From: Streptomyces griseus
GTDB taxonomy: Bacteria > Actinomycetota > Actinomycetes > Nanopelagicales > Nanopelagicaceae
Length of the DNA: 64,000 bases
Reading direction: 5' to 3'
NCBI GenBank assembly: GCA_945865365.1
Contig: CAMBDL010000001.1
Location: 62,001-126,000, forward strand
The notes under the pieces are model-generated. The model was given only the letters and a program-made list of their open reading frames with translations. It did not search any database and had not been told where the DNA came from. The translations under genes and the position numbers were made by a program. This document shows positions 26,595 through 35,089 of the stretch, piece after piece; positions within the stretch are counted from its first letter, which is position 1, and each line of letters starts with the position of its first letter.

Positions 26595-26700
26595 TTACGC
26601 CATTAGGTAATCCGACTTCACTCATCTAGGTGAGTTATACGGTTGCGGGTCAGCGTCGGATTTTCACCGAACTTCCCCTAATGAGAAACCTATTAAGTTG
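26595..26700 (-). promoter_or_regulatory. Cobalamin riboswitch
   Basis: On the minus strand the conserved core reads GGGGAAG...CGGTGAAAATCCGAC..GCTGACCCGCAACCGT, followed 30 bases later by the B12-box-like AGTCGGATTACCTAATGGC. CATTAG (26683-26678) pairs with CTAATG (26606-26601) to close the core. These are the signature elements of the AdoCbl-binding riboswitch class. It lies 120 bases before the SCO2322-type gene and should repress the ECF operon when cobalamin is plentiful. Confidence 0.93.
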
Positions 26701-26753
26701 TGGGTGAACCAAACCACACCTACTACGGGTTGGCAACTGGACGCGCTAGGACT

Positions 26754-26765
26754 TAGGGTTGCTCC
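26754..26765 (+). promoter_or_regulatory. Leaderless-type -10 box before aldo/keto reductase gene
   Basis: TAGGGT at 26754-26759 and six bases to ATG 26766. It lies against the presumed promoter region of the divergent riboswitch transcript. Confidence 0.5.
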
Positions 26766-27767
26766 ATGGAATATAGGCGCCTTGGTAGCACTGGGATGTA
26801 TGTATCTGAAATCGCATATGGAAATTGGATTACACATGGATCCCAAGTAGAAGCTGATGCTGCGATGAAGTGCGTGAAGGCTGCGCTCAATGAGGGAATC
26901 ACCACCTTCGATACTGCCGACGTGTATGCCGGAACCCGCGCTGAAGTTGTGCTAGGAAAAGCACTAAAAGGTGTTCGTCGTGAATCTTATGAACTCTTTA
27001 CAAAGGTGTACTGGCCAACAGGTCCAGGAAAAAATGATCGCGGGCTTTCGCGAAAGCACATCATCGAGTCCTGTAACGCCTCGCTCAAGCGTTTACAAAC
27101 CGATCACATTGATCTATATCAGATGCATCGATTTGATTATGAAACCCCACTTGAAGAGAGCTTGAGTGCAATCGATGATTTAGTTCGTTCAGGCAAGGTT
27201 CACTATGTTGGATTTTCTGAATGGACGGCGCCGCAAATTTCTGCAGCCCTCGCAATCCAAGATGCAAAGGGCTACAACCGTTTCGTTTCTAGCCAACCTC
27301 AGTACTCAGCACTATGGCGCGTTATTGAAGCAGAAGTTGTGCCATTGTCAGTCAAAGAGGGGATAGGCCAGATTGTTTGGTCGCCTTTGGCCCAGGGTGT
27401 TTTAACTGGAAAGTATCTACCAGGTAAAAAAGTTCCGGCCGGTTCACGAGCAACTGATAAGAAGAGTGGCGCTGGAATGATTTCCAAGTGGCTTGCAGAT
27501 GAGGTTTTAACTGCCGTACAAAAACTCAAGCCCATTGCACAGGAAGCTGGCCTGACAATGTCTCAGTTATCTATCGCCTGGGTGTTACAAAATCCAAATG
27601 TCTCAGCGGCGATTATGGGTGCGACTAAACCTTCACAAGTAAAAGAGAATGTGAAAGCGGCGGGGATTAAACTCGATGCTTCCACGATGCGTGCAATCGA
27701 CACCGCACTTGGATTATTGCCAGAAAAAGATCCAGCTAAGAATATAAGTCCTAATCCTCGAGCTTAA
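26766..27767 (+). CDS. Aldo/keto reductase (AKR6/Kv-beta-like)
   Basis: A 333-residue TIM-barrel oxidoreductase. The start MEYRRLGSTGMYVSEIAYGNW, the DTADVYAGTRAEVVLGKAL segment with catalytic Asp and Tyr, the KVYWPTGPGKNDRGLSRKHI block, IDLYQMHRFD with the His, and AIMGATKPSQVKENVKA at the C terminus fit the potassium-channel beta-subunit-like AKR group. It reduces aldehydes or ketones with NADPH; true substrate unknown. The gene is divergent from the B12 operon and its end overlaps DUF3043 by four bases (TTAA). Confidence 0.93.
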   Translation: MEYRRLGSTGMYVSEIAYGNWITHGSQVEADAAMKCVKAALNEGITTFDTADVYAGTRAEVVLGKALKGVRRESYELFTKVYWPTGPGKNDRGLSRKHIIESCNASLKRLQTDHIDLYQMHRFDYETPLEESLSAIDDLVRSGKVHYVGFSEWTAPQISAALAIQDAKGYNRFVSSQPQYSALWRVIEAEVVPLSVKEGIGQIVWSPLAQGVLTGKYLPGKKVPAGSRATDKKSGAGMISKWLADEVLTAVQKLKPIAQEAGLTMSQLSIAWVLQNPNVSAAIMGATKPSQVKENVKAAGIKLDASTMRAIDTALGLLPEKDPAKNISPNPRA

Positions 27768-28294
27768 TCAGTTAAATCGCCTATACGATTCTGAGGTTTT
27801 GGCGCACGTAGTCGACGCATCTGAGTGGAACGCAGCCACGCATACATTCCTAAACCCTTAGTTGTGGCACTGGGAAATTTTCCGCCCACAAGTGAACGTA
27901 TCTTGCGACTTAAGAAAATGCCATCGATAACAGCTGCAAGTAAGACTAGATACATAATTGCTATAGCTGAGAACTGCACTGCTGCAACAGGAATCATTGT
28001 GAGCACGAGTACAACAAAGATAATTGGCAGAAAGTACTCGCCAATAGAGCGACGTGAATCTACATAATTACGCACAAACCTACGTTCGACGCCACGATCT
28101 CTGGCAGGCAACGCATTCTCATCTCCTCGTAGGTAGGCAGTGCGCGATGCCACACGATCGGCACGTGCTACAACTTTGGCGGCGCGTTTTTGGTCTTTTG
28201 TCACCACAGGTGCAAGAGATGAGACGATTCGCTTGGACTCTGAGTCCTTGCGCTTCGGGGTAGGGCGGCCTTTACCGGCTGTAGAAGAAGTCAT
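27764..28294 (-). CDS. DUF3043 family membrane protein
   Basis: About 176 residues. A basic N terminus with KGRPTPKRKDSESKR, a charged helical part with GDENALPARDRGVERRFVRNYVDSRRSIGEYFLP, then two membrane helices (about residues 95-135) and a basic tail. This is the actinobacterial DUF3043 pattern. The frame continues upstream, but ATG 28294 gives the family's normal start and has TATAGT seven bases before it, as for a leaderless message. Function unknown. Confidence 0.88.
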   Translation of the reverse strand: MTSSTAGKGRPTPKRKDSESKRIVSSLAPVVTKDQKRAAKVVARADRVASRTAYLRGDENALPARDRGVERRFVRNYVDSRRSIGEYFLPIIFVVLVLTMIPVAAVQFSAIAIMYLVLLAAVIDGIFLSRKIRSLVGGKFPSATTKGLGMYAWLRSTQMRRLRAPKPQNRIGDLTD

Positions 28295-28307
28295 GGGTCG
28301 TACTATA
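28295..28307 (-). promoter_or_regulatory. Leaderless-type -10 box before DUF3043 gene
   Basis: On the minus strand TATAGT (28307-28302) is followed by seven bases and ATG 28294. Confidence 0.5.
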
Positions 28308-28389
28308 TATAGTTTCACGGCCCCGTTGCGGTCGCGAACCATGCATGGAAGCGGGTAGGCTTGGCATATCTAGTCGAAGGAGAGCGATC

Positions 28390-28746
28390 ATGACAACAGA
28401 GACACCTACGGATTCATTAACTGCATCGATTCGTTTAACCGATGTCGCTGCAACAAAGGTAGCTGCACTCTTGGCCCAAGAAGGCCGCGACGATTTGATG
28501 TTGCGCGTAGCTGTTCAGCCAGGCGGATGCTCTGGGCTGCGTTACCAGCTCTACTTTGATGATCGCAATCAAGATGGCGATGTGGTTCATGAGTTTGGAA
28601 GCGTTAAGGTGATCATCGACAAGATGAGCGACCCATATTTGATGGGTGCATCGATTGATTTTGTTGACACAATTGAGAAGCAGGGCTTCACAATTGATAA
28701 TCCAAATGCTGGTGGTTCATGCGCTTGCGGCGATTCATTTAACTAA
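28390..28746 (+). CDS. erpA: Iron-sulfur cluster insertion protein (ErpA/HesB family)
   Basis: A 118-residue A-type carrier. The three cluster ligands are C47 (QPGGCSGLRY), C111 and C113 (GGSCACGDSF). It delivers Fe-S clusters to target proteins, which here would include LipA and the Rieske protein. ATG 28390 is preferred because AAGGAGAGCGATC precedes it; an earlier frame extension is not needed. The adjacent PfkB kinase and cta genes keep the M. tuberculosis order. Confidence 0.95.
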   Translation: MTTETPTDSLTASIRLTDVAATKVAALLAQEGRDDLMLRVAVQPGGCSGLRYQLYFDDRNQDGDVVHEFGSVKVIIDKMSDPYLMGASIDFVDTIEKQGFTIDNPNAGGSCACGDSFN

Positions 28747-28777
28747 CTTTGACCTCCTTAAACTTTCATTACGCTGC

Positions 28778-29752
28778 ATGAAAATAGGTGTAGCTGGCTC
28801 AGTCGGTTTAGATCATTTGATGACCTTTTCTGGAAAGTTCACTGACTCACTTGTGGCAGGTTCACTCGAAAAACTCTCGCTCTCATTTTTAGTTGACAGT
28901 CTTGATGTGCGCCGTGGTGGATGCGCCGCCAACATTGCTTTTGGAATGGGAGTCTTAGGGTTAAAGCCAATATTAATTGCAGCTGTTGGAAAAGATTGGC
29001 CAGATTATGAAGCCTGGCTCACTCGCCACGGCGTTGATACGTCCCATGCCTTAGTCTCAGAGACTCTCTATACAGCGCACTTCATGGTTACTACTGATGA
29101 CGACCTCAATCAAATCGCCTCATTTTTCCCGGGCGCGATGAGTGAGGCTAGAAATATTGAACTTGGTCCGATCATGGAAAAAACTGGACGATTAGATCTA
29201 CTGGTTATTTCACCAGATGATCCAGAAGCGATGCTGCGTCATTCAGAGACATGCCGCCAGCAAGGTATTGCATTTGCCGCCGACCCATCTCAGCAAATGG
29301 CCAGAATGAGCGGGGAAGAGATCAAACTGTTGATCGATGGCGCAGCCTATTTATTTATGAATGAGTATGAATTAGCCCTAGCAATGCAAAAAACCGGCTG
29401 GAGTGATGCCGAGATTTTAACGAGAGTTGCAGTTCGCGTGATCACCCTTGGCTCAAAGGGCGCAAAGGTGGAAACGTCACGTGGCGATTTCGTACAAGTA
29501 AATGTTCCTCAAGAGCGCTCTAAGACTGATCCGACCGGCGTCGGTGATTCATTCAGGTCTGGCTTCATCGCCGGACTTGCATGGGGCCTTAACCATGAAC
29601 GGTGTGCACAGTTGGGCGCATTGATCGCTACATATGTAATCGAAACAAAGGGCACCCAGGAGTATCGATTTACGTCGGAGCAGTTTGTTGCGCGATTTGC
29701 CGAAGCCTATGGCCACGAAGCTGCTGAAGAAGTCGCAGTTCACCTCCGCTAA
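28778..29752 (+). CDS. PfkB-family carbohydrate/adenosine kinase
   Basis: A 324-residue kinase. It shows MKIGVAGSVGLDHLMTF at the start, RRGGCAANIAFGMGVLG (first PfkB signature), and DPTGVGDSFRSGFIAGL (second signature with the catalytic Asp and anion hole). Sequence style and place next to ctaC match the actinobacterial adenosine kinase/carbohydrate kinase Rv2202c. It would phosphorylate adenosine or a sugar. The ATG 28778 is the start that puts the first strand at the N terminus; no Shine-Dalgarno sequence is seen. Confidence 0.92.
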   Translation: MKIGVAGSVGLDHLMTFSGKFTDSLVAGSLEKLSLSFLVDSLDVRRGGCAANIAFGMGVLGLKPILIAAVGKDWPDYEAWLTRHGVDTSHALVSETLYTAHFMVTTDDDLNQIASFFPGAMSEARNIELGPIMEKTGRLDLLVISPDDPEAMLRHSETCRQQGIAFAADPSQQMARMSGEEIKLLIDGAAYLFMNEYELALAMQKTGWSDAEILTRVAVRVITLGSKGAKVETSRGDFVQVNVPQERSKTDPTGVGDSFRSGFIAGLAWGLNHERCAQLGALIATYVIETKGTQEYRFTSEQFVARFAEAYGHEAAEEVAVHLR

Positions 29753-29815
29753 ATTTGTGCGCTGTACCACTTCGCGTAGTCGTTATCTGATACCAACAAT
29801 GCTGCGATTGCCCTA

Positions 29816-29828
29816 TATCCTTAGCCTT
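29816..29828 (+). promoter_or_regulatory. Leaderless-type -10 box before ctaC
   Basis: TATCCT at 29816-29821 and seven bases to ATG 29829, supporting that start over ATG 29799. Confidence 0.45.
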
Positions 29829-30578
29829 ATGTCGCGACAGAAAACGCTAGGCCTTGGTGGCTTAGCTCTACTCACCTCCTCACTTTTGCTCACGGGCTGT
29901 TCGAAGGTCTCTGGCCTTGGATTCGAAGAGGGAGTAAGCAGCGTCAATGATGAGTCGCTAACACTATGGCAAGGCGCATGGATCGCTGCCGGAGTTGTCG
30001 GTGTCTTTACATTGATTCTCATTATGTGGCCTGCTTTTTTTCATCGCCTCAAAAAAGATAGCCCGGAGTTTCCAAAGCAAACTCAGTACAGCATTCCGAT
30101 CGAAATTGTTTACACGGTGATCCCCTTTATTATCGTGGCAGTTCTATTTTTCTATACAGCAAAAAAGGAAACCGCCATCATGGCTAAGAGTTCCTCTGTG
30201 ATGCACCAGATTTCTGTTGTAGGCATTCAATGGTCGTGGCAGTTCGCTTATCCTGAGGCCGGTGAAAAAGCCGTTGTAACAGGAACTCCAGCGCAACCAC
30301 CCACTTTGGTTGTTCCACTTGGAGAGCGCGTTCGCTACACACTGACAGCAAACGATGTAATTCACGGTTTCTGGATTCCAGCTTTTATGATTCAAATGCA
30401 GAACTTGCCAGGAGTAACTAACCATCTGGAATTTACCGCAAACAAGTTAGGTGAGTTCCCCGGTCGCTGCAACATATTATGCGGTCGTGCACATTCGCAG
30501 ATGCTCTTTACTGTAAAAGTGGTGACACCGGCTGAGTATCAGGCCTATCTTGAAACTTTAAAGGGGAGCACAGTATGA
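29829..30578 (+). CDS. ctaC: Cytochrome c oxidase subunit II
   Basis: About 249 residues. A lipoprotein-type signal (LLLTGC, Cys about 24), two membrane helices (about 47-67 and 93-113) and a C-terminal cupredoxin with the CuA site: C214, C218, H222 and M225 in [12 protein letters not shown]. The residue between the cysteines that is usually Glu (a Mg ligand) is Ile216 here. The subunit receives electrons from cytochrome c of the bc1 complex. An upstream ATG at 29799 is possible, but 29829 gives the cleanest signal peptide. Stop overlaps ctaD start (ATGA). Confidence 0.93.
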   Translation: MSRQKTLGLGGLALLTSSLLLTGCSKVSGLGFEEGVSSVNDESLTLWQGAWIAAGVVGVFTLILIMWPAFFHRLKKDSPEFPKQTQYSIPIEIVYTVIPFIIVAVLFFYTAKKETAIMAKSSSVMHQISVVGIQWSWQFAYPEAGEKAVVTGTPAQPPTLVVPLGERVRYTLTANDVIHGFWIPAFMIQMQNLPGVTNHLEFTANKLGEFPGRCNILCGRAHSQMLFTVKVVTPAEYQAYLETLKGSTV

Positions 30579-32227
30579 CCACCTATGCGCAAAGCCCAAC
30601 TACGTCAACCCTTCCACCTTTGCCACCTGCTAAAGGTAAGAACTTTGTTAAATGGATAACCTCTACAGATCATAAGACAATCGGCTATCTCTATCTAATG
30701 ACCTCTTTTGCATGGTTTTTGATTGGCGGCGTTTTAGCCTTGGCTCTGCGCAGTGAATTAGCGCGGCCTGGTATGCAGTTTTTGAGCTATGAGCAGTACA
30801 ACCAAATCTTCACCATGCATGGAACGATTATGCTTTTGATGTTTGCAACCCCACTTTTTGTCGGCTTTGCTAACGTGATAATGCCCCTGCAGATTGGTGC
30901 AGCAGATGTTGCCTTTCCTCGATTAAATATGCTCTCTTACTGGCTGTACCTATTCGGTGGAACCATGGCATTTGCCGGATTCTTAAGTCCAGGCGGAGCG
31001 GCCTCATTTGGATGGACGGTCTATGTTCCGCTCTCAAATGCAACCTATTCCCCTGGAATCGGCGCCGATTTATGGTTAATCGGTTTAGCGATCAGTGGCG
31101 TTGGAACTATTTTGGGTGGCGTTAACTTCATTACAACTATTTTCACAATGCGCGCACCAGGTATGACCATGTTTCGCATGTCGATCTTTTCGTGGAATGT
31201 CTTACTGACGTCGATCCTTGTTTTATTAGCTTTCCCACCTCTTGCGGCAGCTCTATTGGGTCTTGAATCAGATCGAATCTATGGAACACATCTATTTGAT
31301 CCGGCAAATGGTGGAGCGATGCTCTTTCAGCATCTCTTCTGGTTCTTTGGCCACCCTGAGGTTTATATCTTGGCGCTTCCATTCTTTGGAATCGCTACAG
31401 AGATTTTGCCCGTCTTTAGTCGCAAGCCAATTTTTGGATACAAAGGTTTAATCGCAGCTACGATTGCAATTTCCGCACTGTCAGTTTCAGTATGGGCTCA
31501 CCATATGTTTGCAACAGGCCAAGTGTTACTGCCCTTCTTCTCATTTATGACTTTCCTTATCGGCGTACCAACCGGTGTTAAGTTCTTCAACTGGATCGGA
31601 ACAATGTGGCGTGGTCATGTCACATTTGAAACGCCTATGCTGTGGGTAATGGGATTCCTCGTTACATTCCTATTTGGCGGACTTACAGGGATTATTTTGG
31701 CGTCGCCTCCATTGGACTTTGCCGTTTCAGCTAGCTACTTTGTCGTGGCTCACTTTCACTATGTTTTATTTGGAACAGTTGTCTTTGCCATGTTCGCTGG
31801 CTTCTATTTCTGGTGGCCAAAGATGACAGGCAAGATGCTCAATGAGCGTTTAGGTAAAATCCACTTCTGGACAACTTTTTTTGGATTTCACTTAACATTC
31901 CTTATCCAGCACTGGTTAGGTATTAAGGGCTTTCCACGCCGCTACGCCGATTACCTAGCAACGGATGGCTTCACTTTTATGAATACCGTTTCAACTATCG
32001 GCTCATTCCTATTAGCCTTCTCAATGATTCCATTCATGATTAACATCTGGATAACACGTAAGGCTCCACTTGTTGGCGTAGATGATCCTTGGGGCTACGG
32101 TTCTTCGTTGGAGTGGGCTACCTCGTGCCCACCACCACGCCACAACTTCTTAACAATGCCGCGAATTTCCAGCGAACGTCCCGCCTTTGATTTGCACCAT
32201 CCTCACATAAAGACAGAGGGGCACTAA
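30575..32227 (+). CDS. ctaD: Cytochrome c oxidase subunit I
   Basis: A 550-residue aa3-type catalytic subunit with 12 helices. Heme ligands and CuB site are visible: the [12 protein letters not shown] block (heme a His), [15 protein letters not shown] (CuB His and crosslinked Tyr), WAHHMFATG (CuB His pair) and [15 protein letters not shown] (heme His residues). It reduces oxygen and pumps protons. The N-terminal start ATG overlaps the ctaC stop. C terminus has the actinobacterial [10 protein letters not shown] segment. Confidence 0.97.
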   Translation: MTTYAQSPTTSTLPPLPPAKGKNFVKWITSTDHKTIGYLYLMTSFAWFLIGGVLALALRSELARPGMQFLSYEQYNQIFTMHGTIMLLMFATPLFVGFANVIMPLQIGAADVAFPRLNMLSYWLYLFGGTMAFAGFLSPGGAASFGWTVYVPLSNATYSPGIGADLWLIGLAISGVGTILGGVNFITTIFTMRAPGMTMFRMSIFSWNVLLTSILVLLAFPPLAAALLGLESDRIYGTHLFDPANGGAMLFQHLFWFFGHPEVYILALPFFGIATEILPVFSRKPIFGYKGLIAATIAISALSVSVWAHHMFATGQVLLPFFSFMTFLIGVPTGVKFFNWIGTMWRGHVTFETPMLWVMGFLVTFLFGGLTGIILASPPLDFAVSASYFVVAHFHYVLFGTVVFAMFAGFYFWWPKMTGKMLNERLGKIHFWTTFFGFHLTFLIQHWLGIKGFPRRYADYLATDGFTFMNTVSTIGSFLLAFSMIPFMINIWITRKAPLVGVDDPWGYGSSLEWATSCPPPRHNFLTMPRISSERPAFDLHHPHIKTEGH

Positions 32228-32228
32228 C

Positions 32229-32633
32229 ATGAAGGTTAATTGGCAACTCTTTGGCGGGTTATCCGTATTTTATGTCTTAGTGACAGTCATTTATTGGCAG
32301 GTTGGCGGGGAGCCCGTTGGGGTTGGCGGCATGTTGTTGGCTGCATGTCTTGCCGGAATGGTCGGCTTCTATGTGTGGTTTACACAAAAGCGCATCGGCG
32401 TTATTTTGCCTGAAGATAATGTAACTGCCTACATTGAAGATGGAGCAGGAGAGCTAGGTTTTTATAGTCCGCACTCATGGTGGCCTCTGCCGGTAGCGCT
32501 GAGTGCATGTGCCATGGGTCTTGGTCTGGCAATCGGTTGGTGGCTAACACTTATTGGACTAGGTGCATTGATTATTAGCGTTATCGGAATGGTTACTGAG
32601 TACGAGAAGCCACTTAATTCAGTTTCACACTAA
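32229..32633 (+). CDS. ctaF: Actinobacterial cytochrome c oxidase subunit IV
   Basis: A 134-residue protein with four hydrophobic helices in two pairs separated by a polar loop (EDNVTAYIEDGAGELGFYSPHSWWPL). This matches CtaF of actinobacterial aa3 oxidases. It starts one base after the ctaD stop, so it is translated from the same message. Confidence 0.92.
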   Translation: MKVNWQLFGGLSVFYVLVTVIYWQVGGEPVGVGGMLLAACLAGMVGFYVWFTQKRIGVILPEDNVTAYIEDGAGELGFYSPHSWWPLPVALSACAMGLGLAIGWWLTLIGLGALIISVIGMVTEYEKPLNSVSH

Positions 32634-32642
32634 ACACGCAGC

Positions 32643-33506
32643 ATGGTCAAGCTTACCCGCTTTGCTCCTTTAGTTTTTGTTCTTTTATGGAGTACAGGTT
32701 TTGTCGGAGCAAAGTATGCCTTGCCATATGCCGATCCCTTTATTTTTCTCTCAGTACGAGTATTAATTGCGGCAGCCCTTCTCTTTGCTGTTGCCGCTTT
32801 AATGAAATCACCAATCTTGATTGGTGGCAGTGCAATAAGAAAATCAGCCGTTATTGGCGTTTTCTTGCATGCTGCATATTTAGGTGGAGTATTTTTTGCG
32901 ATTTCACAGGGAGTCCCCGCAGGTGTAGCTGCCGTAATTACTAGCATGCAACCTGTTTTTGTCTCCCTACTCGCAATTAAATTCTTGGGGGAAGGGCTTC
33001 GAGCGAGTCAAGTAGTTGGCCTGTTTTTAGGTTTAGCCGGGGTTGTATTAGTGCTTGGGCCCAGCTTTGAAAATCAGATCCCTACGATTGGAATTGTCTC
33101 TATATTTATTGCACTGGCTGGAAGCACCATAGCAACCCTGATGCAAAAAAAGTTTGGCGCAGGTATTCCGCTTTTGAGCGGTACTGCATACCAGTATCTT
33201 GCAAGTGGGCTGGTATTAGCTGTATTGGCAGGTGCAACAGGGGGAGTGCATATCGAGTGGAGTTCACGATTTATCGTTGCATTTCTTTGGTTACTGTTTG
33301 GCCTTTCATTTGGTGCAATTCTCTTGCTTTTATGGCTACTCAATACTGGAACAGCTGCCTCAGTTTCTTCTTTAATGTATTTAGTTCCGCCAGTAACTGC
33401 CATTGAGGCCTATGCGATATTTGGAGAAAAAGTAAACACCCAGGGCTTCCTTGGAATAGGAGTCTGTGCCCTAGGTGTCTGGCTTGTTATGCGCTCAACT
33501 AATTAA
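32643..33506 (+). CDS. EamA/DMT-family transporter
   Basis: A 287-residue protein with ten hydrophobic helices in two EamA repeats. It opens with FAPLVFVLLWSTGFVGAKYALPYADPF; each repeat ends in a GLxxxGxxLV-type helix (VVGLFLGLAGVVLVLG and GFLGIGVCALGVWLV). These proteins move metabolites, often amino acids or nucleotide-related compounds, outward. It sits 9 bases downstream of ctaF and overlaps qcrB by four bases, so it splits the two halves of the respiratory gene set. Substrate unknown. Confidence 0.92.
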   Translation: MVKLTRFAPLVFVLLWSTGFVGAKYALPYADPFIFLSVRVLIAAALLFAVAALMKSPILIGGSAIRKSAVIGVFLHAAYLGGVFFAISQGVPAGVAAVITSMQPVFVSLLAIKFLGEGLRASQVVGLFLGLAGVVLVLGPSFENQIPTIGIVSIFIALAGSTIATLMQKKFGAGIPLLSGTAYQYLASGLVLAVLAGATGGVHIEWSSRFIVAFLWLLFGLSFGAILLLLWLLNTGTAASVSSLMYLVPPVTAIEAYAIFGEKVNTQGFLGIGVCALGVWLVMRSTN

Positions 33507-35089
33507 TGATGTTCGATCTCTTTTAACTCATCGGCTGTAACCTTTGGAAGGCTAACTGCATGAGCTTTGCTCAAGCGCCTACGAATCATATTTTTGATAG
33601 CACCGGGGCGCTTCACTCCTCGCGAATCGGTGACTGAAAGTTCAAGGGGTGCAGCCTGTTCGTGGGAGGTTAAAATAAATCGCTTTTGGTCGCTGATAGG
33701 TTCGTGAACCTCAACAAACTCACCACTTGGCATACGAACAAGGCGTCCAGTTTCAACTCCATGTAGCACGAGATCACGATCTGCCCGCTGCAAGGAGAGG
33801 CACAAGCGTTTGGTGATGATGAATGCGAGTGGTGGTAGTACAAAGATTCCAATACGCGAGAACCACATAATTTGATTGATAGACATGTGGAAGTTGGTAG
33901 CCAAAATATCATTGCCGCCGTTGATAAGAGCTACCATTACGAAAGTTATCGACATCACTCCGAGTGCAGTTCTATTAGGCACATTGCGTGGACGGTCAAG
34001 AAGATGATGTTCGCGCTTATCTCCTGTTATCCAGCTTTCGATAAAGGGGTATAGCGCCATTCCAGTAAATAAAATTCCAGGAACTATGAGCGCAGGAATT
34101 AAAATATTCCATGAGACCGTATGTCCAAAGGCGTGTGTCTCTAACGGCGGTGCCATTCGCACTAAGCCATCGAGCCAACCCATGTACCAATCGGGCTGAG
34201 ATCCTGCAGAGATTTGACCCGGGGTATATGGACCGTACAACCAGATGGGATTAATCGATGCTACTGCCGATAAGAATGCGATGATTCCGAAGACTACGAA
34301 GAAGAAGCCGCCTGCTTTAGCCATATAGACCGGCAGAATCGGATGACCTACAACGTTCTTCTCAGTTCTTCCAGGACCAGGGAATTGCGTGTGCTTCTGG
34401 TACCAGACCAACATCACGTGAACAGTAATGAGAGCTAAAAATGCCCCAGGAATCAACAAGATGTGCAGAGTAAATATTCGCGGCAAGAAACCAACCCCTG
34501 GGAACTCTCCGCCAAAGAGGAAGAAGGAGACGTAGGTTCCTACTAATGGAACAGCTTGAATGATCGCTGACGTAATGCGCAATCCAGTTCCCGATAGAAG
34601 GTCATCGGGAAGGGAGTAGCCAAATAGTCCTTCTACGAAACCCAAAGTAAGTAAGAGGATTCCAAGAATCCAGTTAAATTCGCGTGGCTTTCTAAAAGCT
34701 CCAGTGAAAAATACACGCAAAAGGTGCGCGACAATCGCCGCCATAAATATATTGGCAGCCCAGTGATGAATTTGTCGCATCAATAATCCACCACGGACTT
34801 CAAAAGAAATATCTAAAGTTGAGGCATAAGCTGCCGACATCTTTAAACCTTTCAGTGGCTCATAAACACCGTCGTAAATTACTTCGCGTTGTGATGGATC
34901 AAACCACAGTGTTAAAAATGTTCCTGATAAAAGTAAAACAACGAATGAATACATACACACTTCGCCCAACATAAATGACCAGTGGTCGGGGAAGACCTTA
35001 TTGAGTGACTTCTTTACCCAACCTGCAGCACCAATACGCTCATCGACGAAGTTAGCGGCGTTACCAAGTCTCTTCTCAGCAGTTGTCAT
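33503..35089 (-). CDS. qcrB: Cytochrome bc1 complex cytochrome b subunit
   Basis: A 528-residue QcrB. Heme b His ligands lie in RQIHHWAANIF and LHILLIPGAFLALITVHVMLVW. The GLFGYSLPDDLLSGTGLRI block corresponds to the quinone-site region, and a C-terminal extension typical of actinobacteria follows the last helix. It oxidises menaquinol in the bcc-aa3 supercomplex. The start overlaps qcrA stop by four bases. Order on the minus strand: ctaE, qcrC, qcrA, qcrB. Confidence 0.97.
   Translation of the reverse strand: MTTAEKRLGNAANFVDERIGAAGWVKKSLNKVFPDHWSFMLGEVCMYSFVVLLLSGTFLTLWFDPSQREVIYDGVYEPLKGLKMSAAYASTLDISFEVRGGLLMRQIHHWAANIFMAAIVAHLLRVFFTGAFRKPREFNWILGILLLTLGFVEGLFGYSLPDDLLSGTGLRITSAIIQAVPLVGTYVSFFLFGGEFPGVGFLPRIFTLHILLIPGAFLALITVHVMLVWYQKHTQFPGPGRTEKNVVGHPILPVYMAKAGGFFFVVFGIIAFLSAVASINPIWLYGPYTPGQISAGSQPDWYMGWLDGLVRMAPPLETHAFGHTVSWNILIPALIVPGILFTGMALYPFIESWITGDKREHHLLDRPRNVPNRTALGVMSITFVMVALINGGNDILATNFHMSINQIMWFSRIGIFVLPPLAFIITKRLCLSLQRADRDLVLHGVETGRLVRMPSGEFVEVHEPISDQKRFILTSHEQAAPLELSVTDSRGVKRPGAIKNMIRRRLSKAHAVSLPKVTADELKEIEHH

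Noticed and set aside
29685-29828. CtaC with 48 additional N-terminal residues
   Set aside because: This part overlaps the PfkB coding end and would bury the lipoprotein signal peptide; ATG 29829 gives a proper signal.
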